This document shows, piece by piece, positions 56,324-64,000 of a stretch of 64,000 nucleotides of DNA. The notes under the pieces were generated by a model. It had not been told where the DNA came from and did not search any database. It saw only the letters and a program-made list of their open reading frames with translations. Source of the stretch: Myxococcales bacterium. GTDB taxonomy: Bacteria; Myxococcota_A; Polyangia; Polyangiales; Polyangiaceae. Position 1 is the first letter of the stretch. Each line of letters starts with the position of its first letter. The stretch covers positions 682,001-746,000 of the forward strand of contig JADKKK010000002.1 in assembly GCA_016720545.1 (NCBI GenBank). Reading direction: 5' to 3'. The translations under genes and the position numbers were made by a program.

Positions 56324-58264
56324 TCACTTTGGCGGCGCGCCCCGGTCGGTGAGGACCTCCAGGCTGAGCCACACGTCGACGCCGGGGCGGCCGAGCCGAC
56401 CGGAGCCGACCGCACGCACGAGCAAGCACTGGCAGGCGTCGCGGAGCTCGAGGGCGCCGAACGCGCCGAGGAGCGTGGGGCTGCGCGAGGTCAGCACCGC
56501 CCCGTCGGCCCCGCCGGAGACGCTCACGCGCCGCGCCACCGGGACGGTCCCACGACCTCCGACGGACGTGCCCGCGGAGGTCAGCCACGGACCGGGCGTG
56601 TCGGCGCCGCCGTCCGCGAGGCGCGCGGCCCCGGTCGCGTCGACCGTCGAGCCGTAGACGACCCGCCCCTGCACACGCACCCCGTCCTCGGGGCCCACCC
56701 GCGCTCGCGCCTCGGCGAAGGCGGCGCTGGGGAGGCCGGTGGCGTCTCCCGCGAGCCACCCCCCCTGCGCGGACGCCGCCGCCCAGCGCGAGCGCGCCGC
56801 GAGCCTGCCCTGCGCGCCGGCTGTGGGGCGATCGCGAGCGGTCAGCGCGCCCGCCGTGAGCTCGAGGCTGAGCGCCGAGCGGCTCGCGACGGGGCCCAGC
56901 GCCGTCCTCACGCCCGCAGCGACCGCCGCGGAGCGAGCCTCAGGCACGTCTCCGGAGAGCGGAGTGATCCCGAGGGCGGGGCGGCCCGACAGACCTCCTG
57001 CGGCCGCCGTGACGAGCGGCTCCACCGTGTGCACCAGTCCCCCGTTTCGGTCGCCGAAGCGGCGGGCGAGCGGCACGCCCGCGCGCGCGCGGACGAGCGC
57101 CGCGAGGAGCCCCAGCGAGTCTCGCTGCGGGCCGAGGCCGGGCCCGTGGGTGCCGGTCGCTTCCGCTGTCGCGCCGACCTTTCCGGCGATCGCGCCGAGC
57201 GTGCCCACGAGCTCCGCGCCGCCGCGCGCGCGAGCAACGTGAACCACGCCGCTCGCCTCGCCGGTCGTCGACAGCGAGCGCGCGGCCGCGTCGATCCAGC
57301 CCTGCGCCGCACCGCCGGCGGACACGCCGCGTGCGCCAAAGCCAACCACGGGGCCCGTCGCGCCGAGCGAGTCGATCGAGCCCCCGCGAGGGAGCGCGCT
57401 CTCTGCGCCGCCCGTCACGCGGCCCCACCCGGGAGCCCAGGTAGCCTCGATGGAGGCGCGATCCCAAGGCCGCGCGGCGTCGTCGAGCCGCGTCGTGGCG
57501 ACGAGCGCGCGGTCCCCGCGGAGCAGGTCGAGGTCCCAGGACACGGGCGCGAGCGCGCCCGCGCCGAAGCCCCGTGCGTCGACGGAGAGCCCCGTGCGGG
57601 TGAGGTGATCCACGCGCACGTGGGTCTGCGAGGTGGGCGAGAGCAAGCGCGCGTCGACGACGCCCCCTCCGCGCGTGTAGCCGCCGAGTCGGAGGTCGAG
57701 CGCGCCGATCTCGCCCGAAGCGCGGTGCCATGGGAGGTGGCCGCCCAGACCTCCGTACAGTCCATCGCTGCCGCGGTACGCGAGAACCGGCGGGGGCAGA
57801 CCCGGCCGGGACGGCGCGCGGAGCCAGAACGCGGGTAGCCAGAGCACCGGCAGGCCGTACAGCGCGAGCGTGGGGCGCTCGAGGAACAGATCCGCGGGCG
57901 GCGCCACCTTCGCCCCTTGGAAGGTGACCGAGAGCGGAGCGCCGAGGCACGGGCAGAAGGCGAGCGTCCCCTCGCCCTTCACGTCGAGCGGTCCGCCTCC
58001 GACGCGACGGAGGGAGACGCGGTGGCTTCGGAGGTGAAACGGCGGCGAGTCGACGCGGACGTCGCCCTCGAGCAGCAGCTCTCCGCGACCCGCGTCGAAG
58101 GTCACCGAGGAGGCGTGCACCTCCGCGTCCGCCGCGCGCGCGGCGCTCGGGTGCAGCCCGACGCACACCGCGGCGAGGCTGGCCCACGCGCGCTTCGTCG
58201 CGCGCAGCGAGCGGCGACGCACGCGGGGGACCGAGGCGCAGCGGCGGGCGGGGAGACAGCTCAT
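56324..58264 (-). CDS. LptD-like outer-membrane beta-barrel (LPS-assembly/OstA family)
   Basis: A 646-residue protein with a long basic signal region, then an OstA/LptA-like domain (VHASSVTFDAGRGELLLEGD, FHLRSHRVSLRR). The LptD-like joint follows (LYGLPVLWLPAFWLRAPS, GLPPPVLAYRGSDGLYG), then a barrel of many Gly/Ala-rich strands. It is shorter than E. coli LptD (784 residues with its signal). A CPC pair (C104, C106) in the N-domain and a CQC pair (C611, C613) near the end could form the inter-domain disulfides known from LptD. The start is uncertain: ATG 58264 was preferred because an alternative at 58330 lies inside a 47-base hairpin repeat. No lptE or surA gene is adjacent. Confidence 0.72.
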   Translation of the reverse strand: MSCLPARRCASVPRVRRRSLRATKRAWASLAAVCVGLHPSAARAADAEVHASSVTFDAGRGELLLEGDVRVDSPPFHLRSHRVSLRRVGGGPLDVKGEGTLAFCPCLGAPLSVTFQGAKVAPPADLFLERPTLALYGLPVLWLPAFWLRAPSRPGLPPPVLAYRGSDGLYGGLGGHLPWHRASGEIGALDLRLGGYTRGGGVVDARLLSPTSQTHVRVDHLTRTGLSVDARGFGAGALAPVSWDLDLLRGDRALVATTRLDDAARPWDRASIEATWAPGWGRVTGGAESALPRGGSIDSLGATGPVVGFGARGVSAGGAAQGWIDAAARSLSTTGEASGVVHVARARGGAELVGTLGAIAGKVGATAEATGTHGPGLGPQRDSLGLLAALVRARAGVPLARRFGDRNGGLVHTVEPLVTAAAGGLSGRPALGITPLSGDVPEARSAAVAAGVRTALGPVASRSALSLELTAGALTARDRPTAGAQGRLAARSRWAAASAQGGWLAGDATGLPSAAFAEARARVGPEDGVRVQGRVVYGSTVDATGAARLADGGADTPGPWLTSAGTSVGGRGTVPVARRVSVSGGADGAVLTSRSPTLLGAFGALELRDACQCLLVRAVGSGRLGRPGVDVWLSLEVLTDRGAPPK

Positions 58265-58277
58265 GCAGCAACGGACC

Positions 58278-58324
58278 GAGGCGACGTGGCCATGGGTGTT
58301 ACCACCACTCGGCGACGCCGCCTC
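58278..58324 (-). repeat. 47-base hairpin repeat, copy 1
   Basis: Upstream of the LptD-like gene. On the minus strand GAGGCGGCG pairs with CGTCGCCTC, enclosing an inner stem GGTG/CACC closed by GTAA, a GNRA-type loop. A second copy with the same length and orientation lies 838 bases away (59116-59162). Confidence 0.8.
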
Positions 58325-58519
58325 GTTCATGCGCGCCTCCGCGCGCCGCTCAGGCCCGAGCGTCTGTCCTACGAGGTGCGGACGAGCTGAGCGCGGACGA
58401 GCTGTGTGCGGGGCTCAGACGCCCGAGGTCGACCCGGGCCGCCCCCCTACGCCGCGAGGTCCTCCGACGTGGGGCGCCGTCATGGGTGGATCCGGTGTCA
58501 CTGGATCGACCCCCGAGCG

Positions 58520-59026
58520 TCAGAAGACGGTCGTGAACGTGTCGCGCCGCTGGCTCGGCGGCCACGTGAGCGCTCGCACGGACTTTTCGGCGCAGGCGAC
58601 GATCTTCCGGGAGAGGCCCGCCTCGTAGCGGAGGGTCGCCGAGGACACGCCCCTCGGCTTGTGCTCGAACGCGACCGTCGCGGTCACGCCGATCGCGCGG
58701 CCGTTCCGCACCGCGGTCCTGATCGTGACCTTCGCGTGCGAGGGCACGGAGCAGCGGGCGAGGACGCCGTTCATCGGGCCCGTGAGCTGAGGGTCCGTGA
58801 GCTGGAGGCGGTCGTCGCGCGGGCCGGTGGGCTCGGGCTCACGGATCGCCTCCTCGTAGCTCGCGGTCGAAGGGGGCGCCGGGGTCGGGGCAGGCGTGAG
58901 GGGCACCTTGGACCAGTCCGTGGGTGGCGGCCTGACGTCGGCCGGGGGAGGAGGCGCCTCGGGAGGTGGAGGCGGCGCCGCGCACGCCGCGATCCGCGCG
59001 ATCACGAACCATCCGAAAGGGAGCAC
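58520..59026 (-). CDS. Lipoprotein with AgmX/PglI-like C-terminal domain
   Basis: About 168 residues from GTG 59026: a short signal ending RIAACAAP (lipoprotein-like), a Pro-rich linker (PPPPPEAPPPPADVRPP) and a C-terminal ~95-residue domain with LARCSVPSHAKVTIRTAVRNG, CAEKSVRALTWPPS and FTTVF. The last is the pattern of the AgmX/PglI-type domain found in myxobacterial gliding and TonB-like proteins. Longer starts up to 59164 are possible but are Arg-rich and begin in the hairpin repeat. The function is unknown; it may be an envelope adaptor. Confidence 0.68.
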   Translation of the reverse strand: MLPFGWFVIARIAACAAPPPPPEAPPPPADVRPPPTDWSKVPLTPAPTPAPPSTASYEEAIREPEPTGPRDDRLQLTDPQLTGPMNGVLARCSVPSHAKVTIRTAVRNGRAIGVTATVAFEHKPRGVSSATLRYEAGLSRKIVACAEKSVRALTWPPSQRRDTFTTVF

Positions 59027-59115
59027 ACCCCGCACCCTCGCGAAGGTACTACAGCTTCGAGGCGATCGCCGGTGCTGTCGCCCGTCCATGGACCGCACGG
59101 ACCGCAGAAACGACG

Positions 59116-59162
59116 GAGGCGACGCGACCGAGGGTGTTTCCACCACTCGGCGACGTCGCCTC
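59116..59162 (-). repeat. 47-base hairpin repeat, copy 2
   Basis: On the minus strand GAGGCGACG pairs with CGTCGCCTC (nine perfect pairs). The inner stem CCGAG-(T)-GGTG / CACCCTCGG is closed by GAAA, a GNRA-type loop. It lies between two lipoprotein genes. Compared with copy 1, changes in the outer stem keep pairing (G-C to G-T) and the loop changes GTAA to GAAA, still GNRA. Confidence 0.8.
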
Positions 59163-59189
59163 ACTCATCCGAGCGGCAGCGCGGCGCGC

Positions 59190-61037
59190 TCAGTAGGTGC
59201 GCGCGCAGCGCCCGCTGGCCTTGCCGTACTGCCAGGTGACGGGCTTCCAGCTCGCCGGCGTCGCGTTTCGGCCGGCGAGGTACGCCTCGTTGTAGCGCGC
59301 GTGGCCCTCCCACGAATAGCCCACGAGGGGCAGGTGCGGGAGGGGCCCCGAGTACCGCAGCACGCCGTTCTTGGGATTGCCCGCGCTGTCGATGCGGGTG
59401 CAGGCGGTCTCGCCCGGACCCGGCCTGCCGAACGTGGTGTCACAGTAGTCGGTGATGCGCGAGTTGACGGGCACCGGCGCGTCGGTCGGCGGGTTGTCGA
59501 CCCACCCGGTCTCGAGGTTGTCGCCCGCGACGTCGTACCACCCCTGCCCGTTCGCCGAGGTGGCGAGCGTCTCGTCCATTTGGAAGCGGCCCGGCGCAGA
59601 GATGAGCGGGATCCCGTCGTTCGCGAGGTTGATGTTGGTGCCGTTCGCGTTCCGCAAGGGGAAGCGGTAGTGGTTGGGCTGCGTGTCGTCGATGCATCCG
59701 GGCCAGCCGACCGGGCAGCGGAAGCCGAGCGTGCCCTCGGTCGCGTGGAACCCGTTGCGCCAGTTGAACTCACCGGGCTGCAAGATCGCCGCCCACGGGT
59801 GGTACACGGTCGGGCCGCCGGGCAGCGCCTCCGCCTGACTCCCCCACACCTCGCGGTAGTCTTCCATGCGCGCGAGCTCGCCGCCGTCCCAGGCGCAGAA
59901 CGCCATGTACATGAGCGAGTTGACGCAGTTGATGGGCTTCTCGTCCAGCGTGGCCTGCGAGTGCACGCGCGGCGTCATGCGGAAGGCGTTCCGCGTGGCG
60001 TCGTTCCAGTAGTAGGTCGAGTGGCCGTAGGAGCCGTTGCCGACGTAGCAACCGTCGGCCACGTTGATGGGATCGATGACCAAGGTCCCCATCGTGGTGA
60101 CGAGGCTGAGGGCGGCCGTGGGCGTGGCGGTCGCCGGCACCACGCTGTCGATGAGGCCCGGGAAGTTCGCGGCGAGGTACCCGAGCTGCGAGGTGGGGTT
60201 CGCCGCCGCGTAGGCGTTGACCCACGCGCGGATGTTCGCCACGCCGCCGTTCGCCGCGGTGATCCCCGCGATGAAGCGGCGCATGCGGCCCGCGGTGATC
60301 TCGTACTTGTCGAGGCGACGCGTGGTCGTGGCCGGCAGCTTGAGCGTGGAGCAGCAGCTCTCGTGCGTGGCGGAGGGGGTCTCGCCGCCGCCGCAGGTCT
60401 CGATGCCCGACACGCCCTGGGTCGCCGTGCTCGAGCACGACGCGCCCGCCGCGCAGGTGTTCGTCTTCGGGCTGCAGGAGAGGCTCTTGCAGTCGTCGTT
60501 CACGAGGCACGCGATGGTGTTCTCGCAGCGGTACGCGGGGTTCGCCGCGGCGCCAGGGCCGCCGCAGTCGATGGCGGTCTCGCCCAGCGACGGCGAGAGC
60601 TTCCCGTCGGTGTACGACGGAGGCGCGCACACGCCGCCGGTACAGAGGCCCTCGCAGTCGTCGTCGCTTCGACACCGGTCACCGACGTTGCACTGCGCGG
60701 GGAACCCTACGCCGCAGGTCTGCGGCGGGGCCGAGTCCGCCGCGTCCGGTGTGGCGTCGGGTGTGCCGCCATCCGACGCGTCGGGGCCAGCGTCCGGCGG
60801 GGTCGCGTCGGGCCTCGCGCCATCCGGCAAGGTCGCGTCGGGGACTGAAGTGTCGGGCCTCGAGCCGTCAACGGGTGGAACCGTGGAGTCTACGCCCGGA
60901 CCCGCGCCGTCCGGCAGCGCGCCGTCCGGCGAGGTGCTGCTGTCCGGGTTGTCCCCGGGAAGGTCCGCGTCGCCGCACGCGGCGACGAGGAGAGGGAGCA
61001 TGACCGATGATCCCGCAAGCCAGAACAGTCGCTTCAT
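59190..61037 (-). CDS. Lipoprotein with Asp/Pro stalk, Cys-rich segment and SUMF1-like domain
   Basis: A 615-residue lipoprotein (signal ending LVAACGDADL from ATG 61037). A ~90-residue stalk of PDA/PDG repeats follows, then a cysteine-rich segment (about 100-230) with motifs CNVGDRCRSDDDCEGLC and CLVNDDCKSLSC, as in many myxobacterial surface lipoproteins. The C-terminal ~370 residues begin LDKYEITAGRMRRFI and end in GFRCPVGWPGC and KASGRCARTY, a divergent SUMF1 (formylglycine-enzyme-like) fold. The N-terminal extension to 61088 was rejected. Neighbours on both sides are on the same strand but well spaced (187 bases to lysC). Confidence 0.82.
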   Translation of the reverse strand: MKRLFWLAGSSVMLPLLVAACGDADLPGDNPDSSTSPDGALPDGAGPGVDSTVPPVDGSRPDTSVPDATLPDGARPDATPPDAGPDASDGGTPDATPDAADSAPPQTCGVGFPAQCNVGDRCRSDDDCEGLCTGGVCAPPSYTDGKLSPSLGETAIDCGGPGAAANPAYRCENTIACLVNDDCKSLSCSPKTNTCAAGASCSSTATQGVSGIETCGGGETPSATHESCCSTLKLPATTTRRLDKYEITAGRMRRFIAGITAANGGVANIRAWVNAYAAANPTSQLGYLAANFPGLIDSVVPATATPTAALSLVTTMGTLVIDPINVADGCYVGNGSYGHSTYYWNDATRNAFRMTPRVHSQATLDEKPINCVNSLMYMAFCAWDGGELARMEDYREVWGSQAEALPGGPTVYHPWAAILQPGEFNWRNGFHATEGTLGFRCPVGWPGCIDDTQPNHYRFPLRNANGTNINLANDGIPLISAPGRFQMDETLATSANGQGWYDVAGDNLETGWVDNPPTDAPVPVNSRITDYCDTTFGRPGPGETACTRIDSAGNPKNGVLRYSGPLPHLPLVGYSWEGHARYNEAYLAGRNATPASWKPVTWQYGKASGRCARTY

Positions 61038-61224
61038 GTGGACGGCCTCCAAGCCTACGAAGGTAGCGTGCACACATGAAACGCGCACTCACATTCTTCT
61101 CTTTCCCGTTAGATTCCAGGAGGCAGCAGCATGTAGGAGGGGCGCGCAGACCGCCCTTGGGCGGCCATGTGGTGAGCAGCCCCCCCTCCCCTGCCAGCCA
61201 CTGCAAGGCCACTGGCCACAAGCG

Positions 61225-62445
61225 TCAGCCGACTGCCAACGAGCCAACGAAGGCCGCGTGCAGGGCGCGCTGGGCGGCCGCCGAATCGGCGCGACGGACG
61301 AGCGCGGAGAGCCGCAGCGCGTGACCTCCTCGCGACAGCGTGCGCACGCCAGCCGACGCGAGCGCCGAGGCGAACCGGGGCAGCCCGCGGTCGTTCAAGA
61401 GCCCGTCACCGACCACGGACACATAAGCCAGCTCCTCGTCGAGCGAGCCGCCCCCGAGGGTCGGCGCCAGCGCGGCCCGCGCGGAGCTCCAGTCGGGCAC
61501 GTTCAGGAGCGGGATCACGGCGAAGGCATCGCCCTCGTCCTGCTCGAGGACGTCGAGCAGCGGCACCTCGCGCTCGTGCGCGCACTCGAGAAACGGGCCC
61601 GCGACGCCTCGCACCGTCGCGCGAACGACGTTGTCGAGGCCGACCACCGCCCGGGCCCCGGGCGCGGCGCCCGGCGACGCCACGGTCTCACGAACGGGCT
61701 GCCCCTCAGGGACCACGGGATCGCCGGTCCGTCGCGCGTGGAGCGCGATTTTGTTGCGCCGCGCCCACTCGACGGCCTGGGCGTTCAGCACCTTCGCGCC
61801 GGCCTCGCTCATCTCGGAGAGCGTCGCGAAGTCGACCTCAGGGAGGTGCTGCGCGTCGGCCACCACGCGTGGATCGGCCGTGTAGACCCCGTCGACATCG
61901 CTGTAGATCTCGCACCGATGGGCGCTGAGCGCGGCGGCGAGCGCCACGGCGGTCGTGTCGGAGCCTCCGCGTCCGAGGGTGGTGATCTCGCGCTTGTAGC
62001 TCATGCCCTGGTAGCCAGCCACGATCACGACCCGCCCGCGCGCGAGCTCGTCCTCGATGCGGTGGGGTCGCACCTCGATGATGCGCGCGTCGAAGTGCCG
62101 ATCGTTTGTGAGGATGCCCGACTGGCTCCCCGTGAAGCTGATGGCCTCTTCGCCGCGGCCCGAGATCGCGATCGACAGGAGCGCCATCGTCACGCGCTCG
62201 CCCGTCGAGACGAGCATGTCGAGCTCTCTGCGCGGCGCCTCGCGCGGCTCGCGCGCCGCGCCGCTCGCCGCTGCCACCCGCTTCGCGAGCGCAAGCAGCT
62301 CGTCGGTGGACTTGCCCATGGCGCTCACGACGACCACCACGTCCCACCCGGCGCGCCGCGCCGCGACCACCCGATCGGCCACGTGCCCCACCTTCTCGAC
62401 GTCGGCGACCGACGAGCCACCGTACTTCTGGACCAGCACCGCCAT
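61225..62445 (-). CDS. lysC: Aspartate kinase
   Basis: A 406-residue aspartokinase, the first enzyme of the lysine/threonine/methionine pathway (phosphorylates aspartate to aspartyl phosphate). The family opening LVQKYGGSSVADVEKV is intact, as are LLSIAISGRGEEAISFTGSQ, TTLGRGGSDTTAVALAAAL and EIYSDVDGVYTADPRV. Two ACT domains occupy about 260-400 and should bind the feedback inhibitors. It starts 39 bases after the stop of the acidic hypothetical gene, so the two may share a transcript. Confidence 0.96.
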   Translation of the reverse strand: MAVLVQKYGGSSVADVEKVGHVADRVVAARRAGWDVVVVVSAMGKSTDELLALAKRVAAASGAAREPREAPRRELDMLVSTGERVTMALLSIAISGRGEEAISFTGSQSGILTNDRHFDARIIEVRPHRIEDELARGRVVIVAGYQGMSYKREITTLGRGGSDTTAVALAAALSAHRCEIYSDVDGVYTADPRVVADAQHLPEVDFATLSEMSEAGAKVLNAQAVEWARRNKIALHARRTGDPVVPEGQPVRETVASPGAAPGARAVVGLDNVVRATVRGVAGPFLECAHEREVPLLDVLEQDEGDAFAVIPLLNVPDWSSARAALAPTLGGGSLDEELAYVSVVGDGLLNDRGLPRFASALASAGVRTLSRGGHALRLSALVRRADSAAAQRALHAAFVGSLAVG

Positions 62446-62484
62446 CCGAAGCCTCCTCTGTGAGGGCCCGAGCCCGCAGGACCG

Positions 62485-63729
62485 CTACCCGCTCCTTGGG
62501 GGTCGCCAAGCGACGAACAGCCCGAGGTGAGTTGCAATATACACACAATCGCCCTCGGGGTCGTACACGAGCTGCGCAGCCGCGCCCGACGCCGGCGCCG
62601 GGCTCCCGCGCGCCTCGAGGGCGCCGACGACCCGCGGGCCGTCCGCCCCGTGCGCGACGAGGGTGACGCGCCCCGGCTCCGCGTGCGCCGACACCACCAC
62701 GGCCCCGCGCGCGCCACGCGCGCCCATGACGGTGAACGCGGACGCGCCGCGCGTACCCTCCAAGCGCTCGGCCGCCGGCGCGCCGGGCAGGACCTGGTAG
62801 ACGCCGACCTCGTCGACCCGCAGCGCGACCAGTCCATCGCGCGCCGCGACCTCGCTCGGCGTGTGCTCGAACGGGAGCGCCGGGATGACGCGGCCAGGGA
62901 GCCGCGCCGAGGCGAGGGTGAGCTCGCCGTCGTCGTCCACGGCGATCCACAGCTCTTCGCACCCGCCCACTCCGCGCGCCACGTGGCCCGAGGGCAGCTC
63001 GGGCGGCGCGGCTCGGCGGGCCCGGGCCGCGGCCGCAGCGCCGGCGTCGAGCGGGGCGAGCGCCAGCACCTCCCGCGTCAGCTCGGCCGCCGTGGGGCGC
63101 GCGAACGCAGTGCTCCCCTGCACTCCGTCGGCGCAGATGGCGCCATCGACGAGCGCCACCGAGGTGACCCCCCCCTCCGCGAGGAGGCGAACCCCCCAGG
63201 CTTCGTCGGCCCACCCGAGGTCGCGCGGGTGCGCCTCGGCCACGAGGGCCCCGCGCTCGTACAGCTCCGCGTCGTCGACCTCGCCCTCGTCGTCCGCGTC
63301 GAGATCCGGGAGCGCGTCGGCGGTGAGCTCCTCGTCGTCTTCGGTCGGTCCCTCCTCGCCCTGATCGCCGGGCTGCTCTCCGGCGAGCGTGTCGACCCCG
63401 TCGAGGGCGTCCGCGTCGTCTTCTCCGCCGACGACGCCCTCTTCGAGATCGGCGACGAGCGACAGCTCGGGGAGCTCCGCGCCGAGATCTTCGTCCGGCG
63501 CGACGCCCGCGGCCTCTTCCTCGAGAGGGAGCCGGTCGGCGGCGAGCTCACTCAGGTCGACCTCGAGCCCATCGTCGCCGAGGCTCGCGACGGCGTCCTC
63601 GAGGGGATCATCGTCGTGCAGCTCGTCGTACTCCACGGGCGTCGCGGACTCATCGGCTTCGCCGTCCGCCTCTTCGGCCGGCGGCAGCTCCGGCAGAGGC
63701 TCTTCGTCTTCGCTTCGCGGCCAGGTCAT
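62485..63729 (-). CDS. Acidic hypothetical protein with beta-propeller-like C-terminal half
   Basis: A 414-residue protein. The N-terminal ~160 residues are strongly acidic (runs of Asp/Glu, for example DEEPLPELPPAEEADGEADE) and probably disordered. The rest is beta-rich with repeated strand motifs (VTSVALVDGAICADGV, GLVALRVDEVGVYQVLPG, AQLVYDPEGDCVYIATHLG), like a small propeller. No signal peptide or membrane helix is visible, so it is likely cytoplasmic. I do not recognise the family. It lies upstream of lysC on the same strand and is divergent from the RimK-like gene. Confidence 0.7.
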   Translation of the reverse strand: MTWPRSEDEEPLPELPPAEEADGEADESATPVEYDELHDDDPLEDAVASLGDDGLEVDLSELAADRLPLEEEAAGVAPDEDLGAELPELSLVADLEEGVVGGEDDADALDGVDTLAGEQPGDQGEEGPTEDDEELTADALPDLDADDEGEVDDAELYERGALVAEAHPRDLGWADEAWGVRLLAEGGVTSVALVDGAICADGVQGSTAFARPTAAELTREVLALAPLDAGAAAAARARRAAPPELPSGHVARGVGGCEELWIAVDDDGELTLASARLPGRVIPALPFEHTPSEVAARDGLVALRVDEVGVYQVLPGAPAAERLEGTRGASAFTVMGARGARGAVVVSAHAEPGRVTLVAHGADGPRVVGALEARGSPAPASGAAAQLVYDPEGDCVYIATHLGLFVAWRPPRSG

Positions 63730-63901
63730 GTCGCTCGAATGCGCGGAGCTTACGCCGTGTCGCCGCCGCGCGCCCCGAATTTCGTGGGGCAGGCTCGGGC
63801 GCCCGACGAGAGGCCACTTGCGTGACTTAGTCGCATTATTTCATAGACTTCGAACTCCACTTCCCACACAAGTGCGACCCAGCTAGCGTTGCCTTCCCAC
63901 G

Positions 63902-64000
63902 ATGCGACTGCTCGTTCTGTCTCGAAACGCGGCCCTCTACTCGACCAGCCGCCTCGTGCTCGCCGCCCGGGCGCGCGGACACGAGGTGAGCGTCATCGAT
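63902..64000 (+). CDS. rimK: N-terminal fragment of a RimK-like ATP-grasp protein
   Basis: Only the first 33 codons are in the window. MRLLVLSRNAALYSTSRLVL and ARARGHEVSVID match the opening of RimK, the ATP-grasp ligase that adds glutamate to ribosomal protein S6 and related substrates. The ATP-grasp core lies beyond the window, so the identification rests on the N-terminus alone. The 172-base spacer shared with the divergent acidic gene is locally AT-richer (63831-63850) and probably holds the promoters. Confidence 0.75.
   Translation, partial: MRLLVLSRNAALYSTSRLVLAARARGHEVSVID

Overview
The window is very GC-rich, densely coded DNA from a myxobacterium-like organism (Myxococcota, most likely the Polyangiales side). 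The evidence is cumulative: a Hanks-type Ser/Thr kinase with a Pro/Ala-rich tail, TPR/PEGA proteins, lipoproteins with Pro/Asp/Ala-rich stalks and formylglycine-enzyme-like (SUMF1) folds, two proteins ending in MYXO-CTERM-like signals (Cys, hydrophobic segment, Arg cluster), an AgmX/PglI-like C-terminal domain, and many GTG/TTG starts with 1-4 base gene overlaps. The genus cannot be fixed from this sequence.

Layout. 1-6.3 kb: the end of a hydrolase-like gene, then kinase, TPR/PEGA protein and two tandem SUMF1-like lipoproteins. 6.3-10.4 kb, minus strand: a four-gene operon with a ThiF/MoeB-like E1 enzyme lacking its N-terminal segment, a 106-residue protein carrying that segment, and two exported proteins built from tandem cysteine-paired repeats. 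10.5-19.5 kb: M19 dipeptidase, CorC-like CBS protein, XerD-type recombinase, N-formylglutamate amidohydrolase-like protein, ribosomal protein L28, DUF2071 protein, matrixin-like protease. 19.5-26.6 kb, minus: a gamma-glutamyltransferase-like protein without its catalytic Thr, a DUF72 protein, a large flavoprotein oxidoreductase broken by several frameshifts, a YggX-like protein and an MBL hydrolase. 26.7-35.4 kb: zinc-ribbon membrane protein with a 30-base tandem repeat, PQQ-like propeller, A-type Fe-S carrier, esterase lipoprotein and cobalamin-dependent methionine synthase. 35.5-36.0 kb: RNase P RNA with a likely promoter and terminator. 36.3-40.9 kb: a complete oleABCD operon for long-chain olefin synthesis.

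41-48 kb: SBBP-repeat surface protein, Maf, GT39-like membrane glycosyltransferase, outer-membrane barrel protein, and a frameshifted PPC/tudor-like gene. 48-52.7 kb: YgfZ, a lipid-kinase-family protein, a START-like exported protein, a frameshifted ABC-2 permease and a small membrane protein. 52.7-55.1 kb: kamDE, the two subunits of B12/PLP-dependent lysine 5,6-aminomutase. 55.1-56.2 kb: a 302-base inverted-repeat element, then bfd and bfr for iron storage and release. 56.3-61 kb: an LptD-like barrel and two lipoproteins, with two copies of a 47-base hairpin repeat. 61.2-64 kb: aspartate kinase, an acidic hypothetical protein, and the start of a RimK-like ATP-grasp gene.

Metabolic links include iron and Fe-S handling (A-type carrier, Bfd, Bfr, YggX, YgfZ), B12 enzymes (MetH, KamDE) and envelope assembly (LptD-like protein, many lipoproteins). 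Three genes carry small indels that break otherwise conserved frames. They are either pseudogenes or assembly errors, and read-level data are needed to tell which. No tRNA, rRNA, CRISPR array or intact transposase gene was seen.
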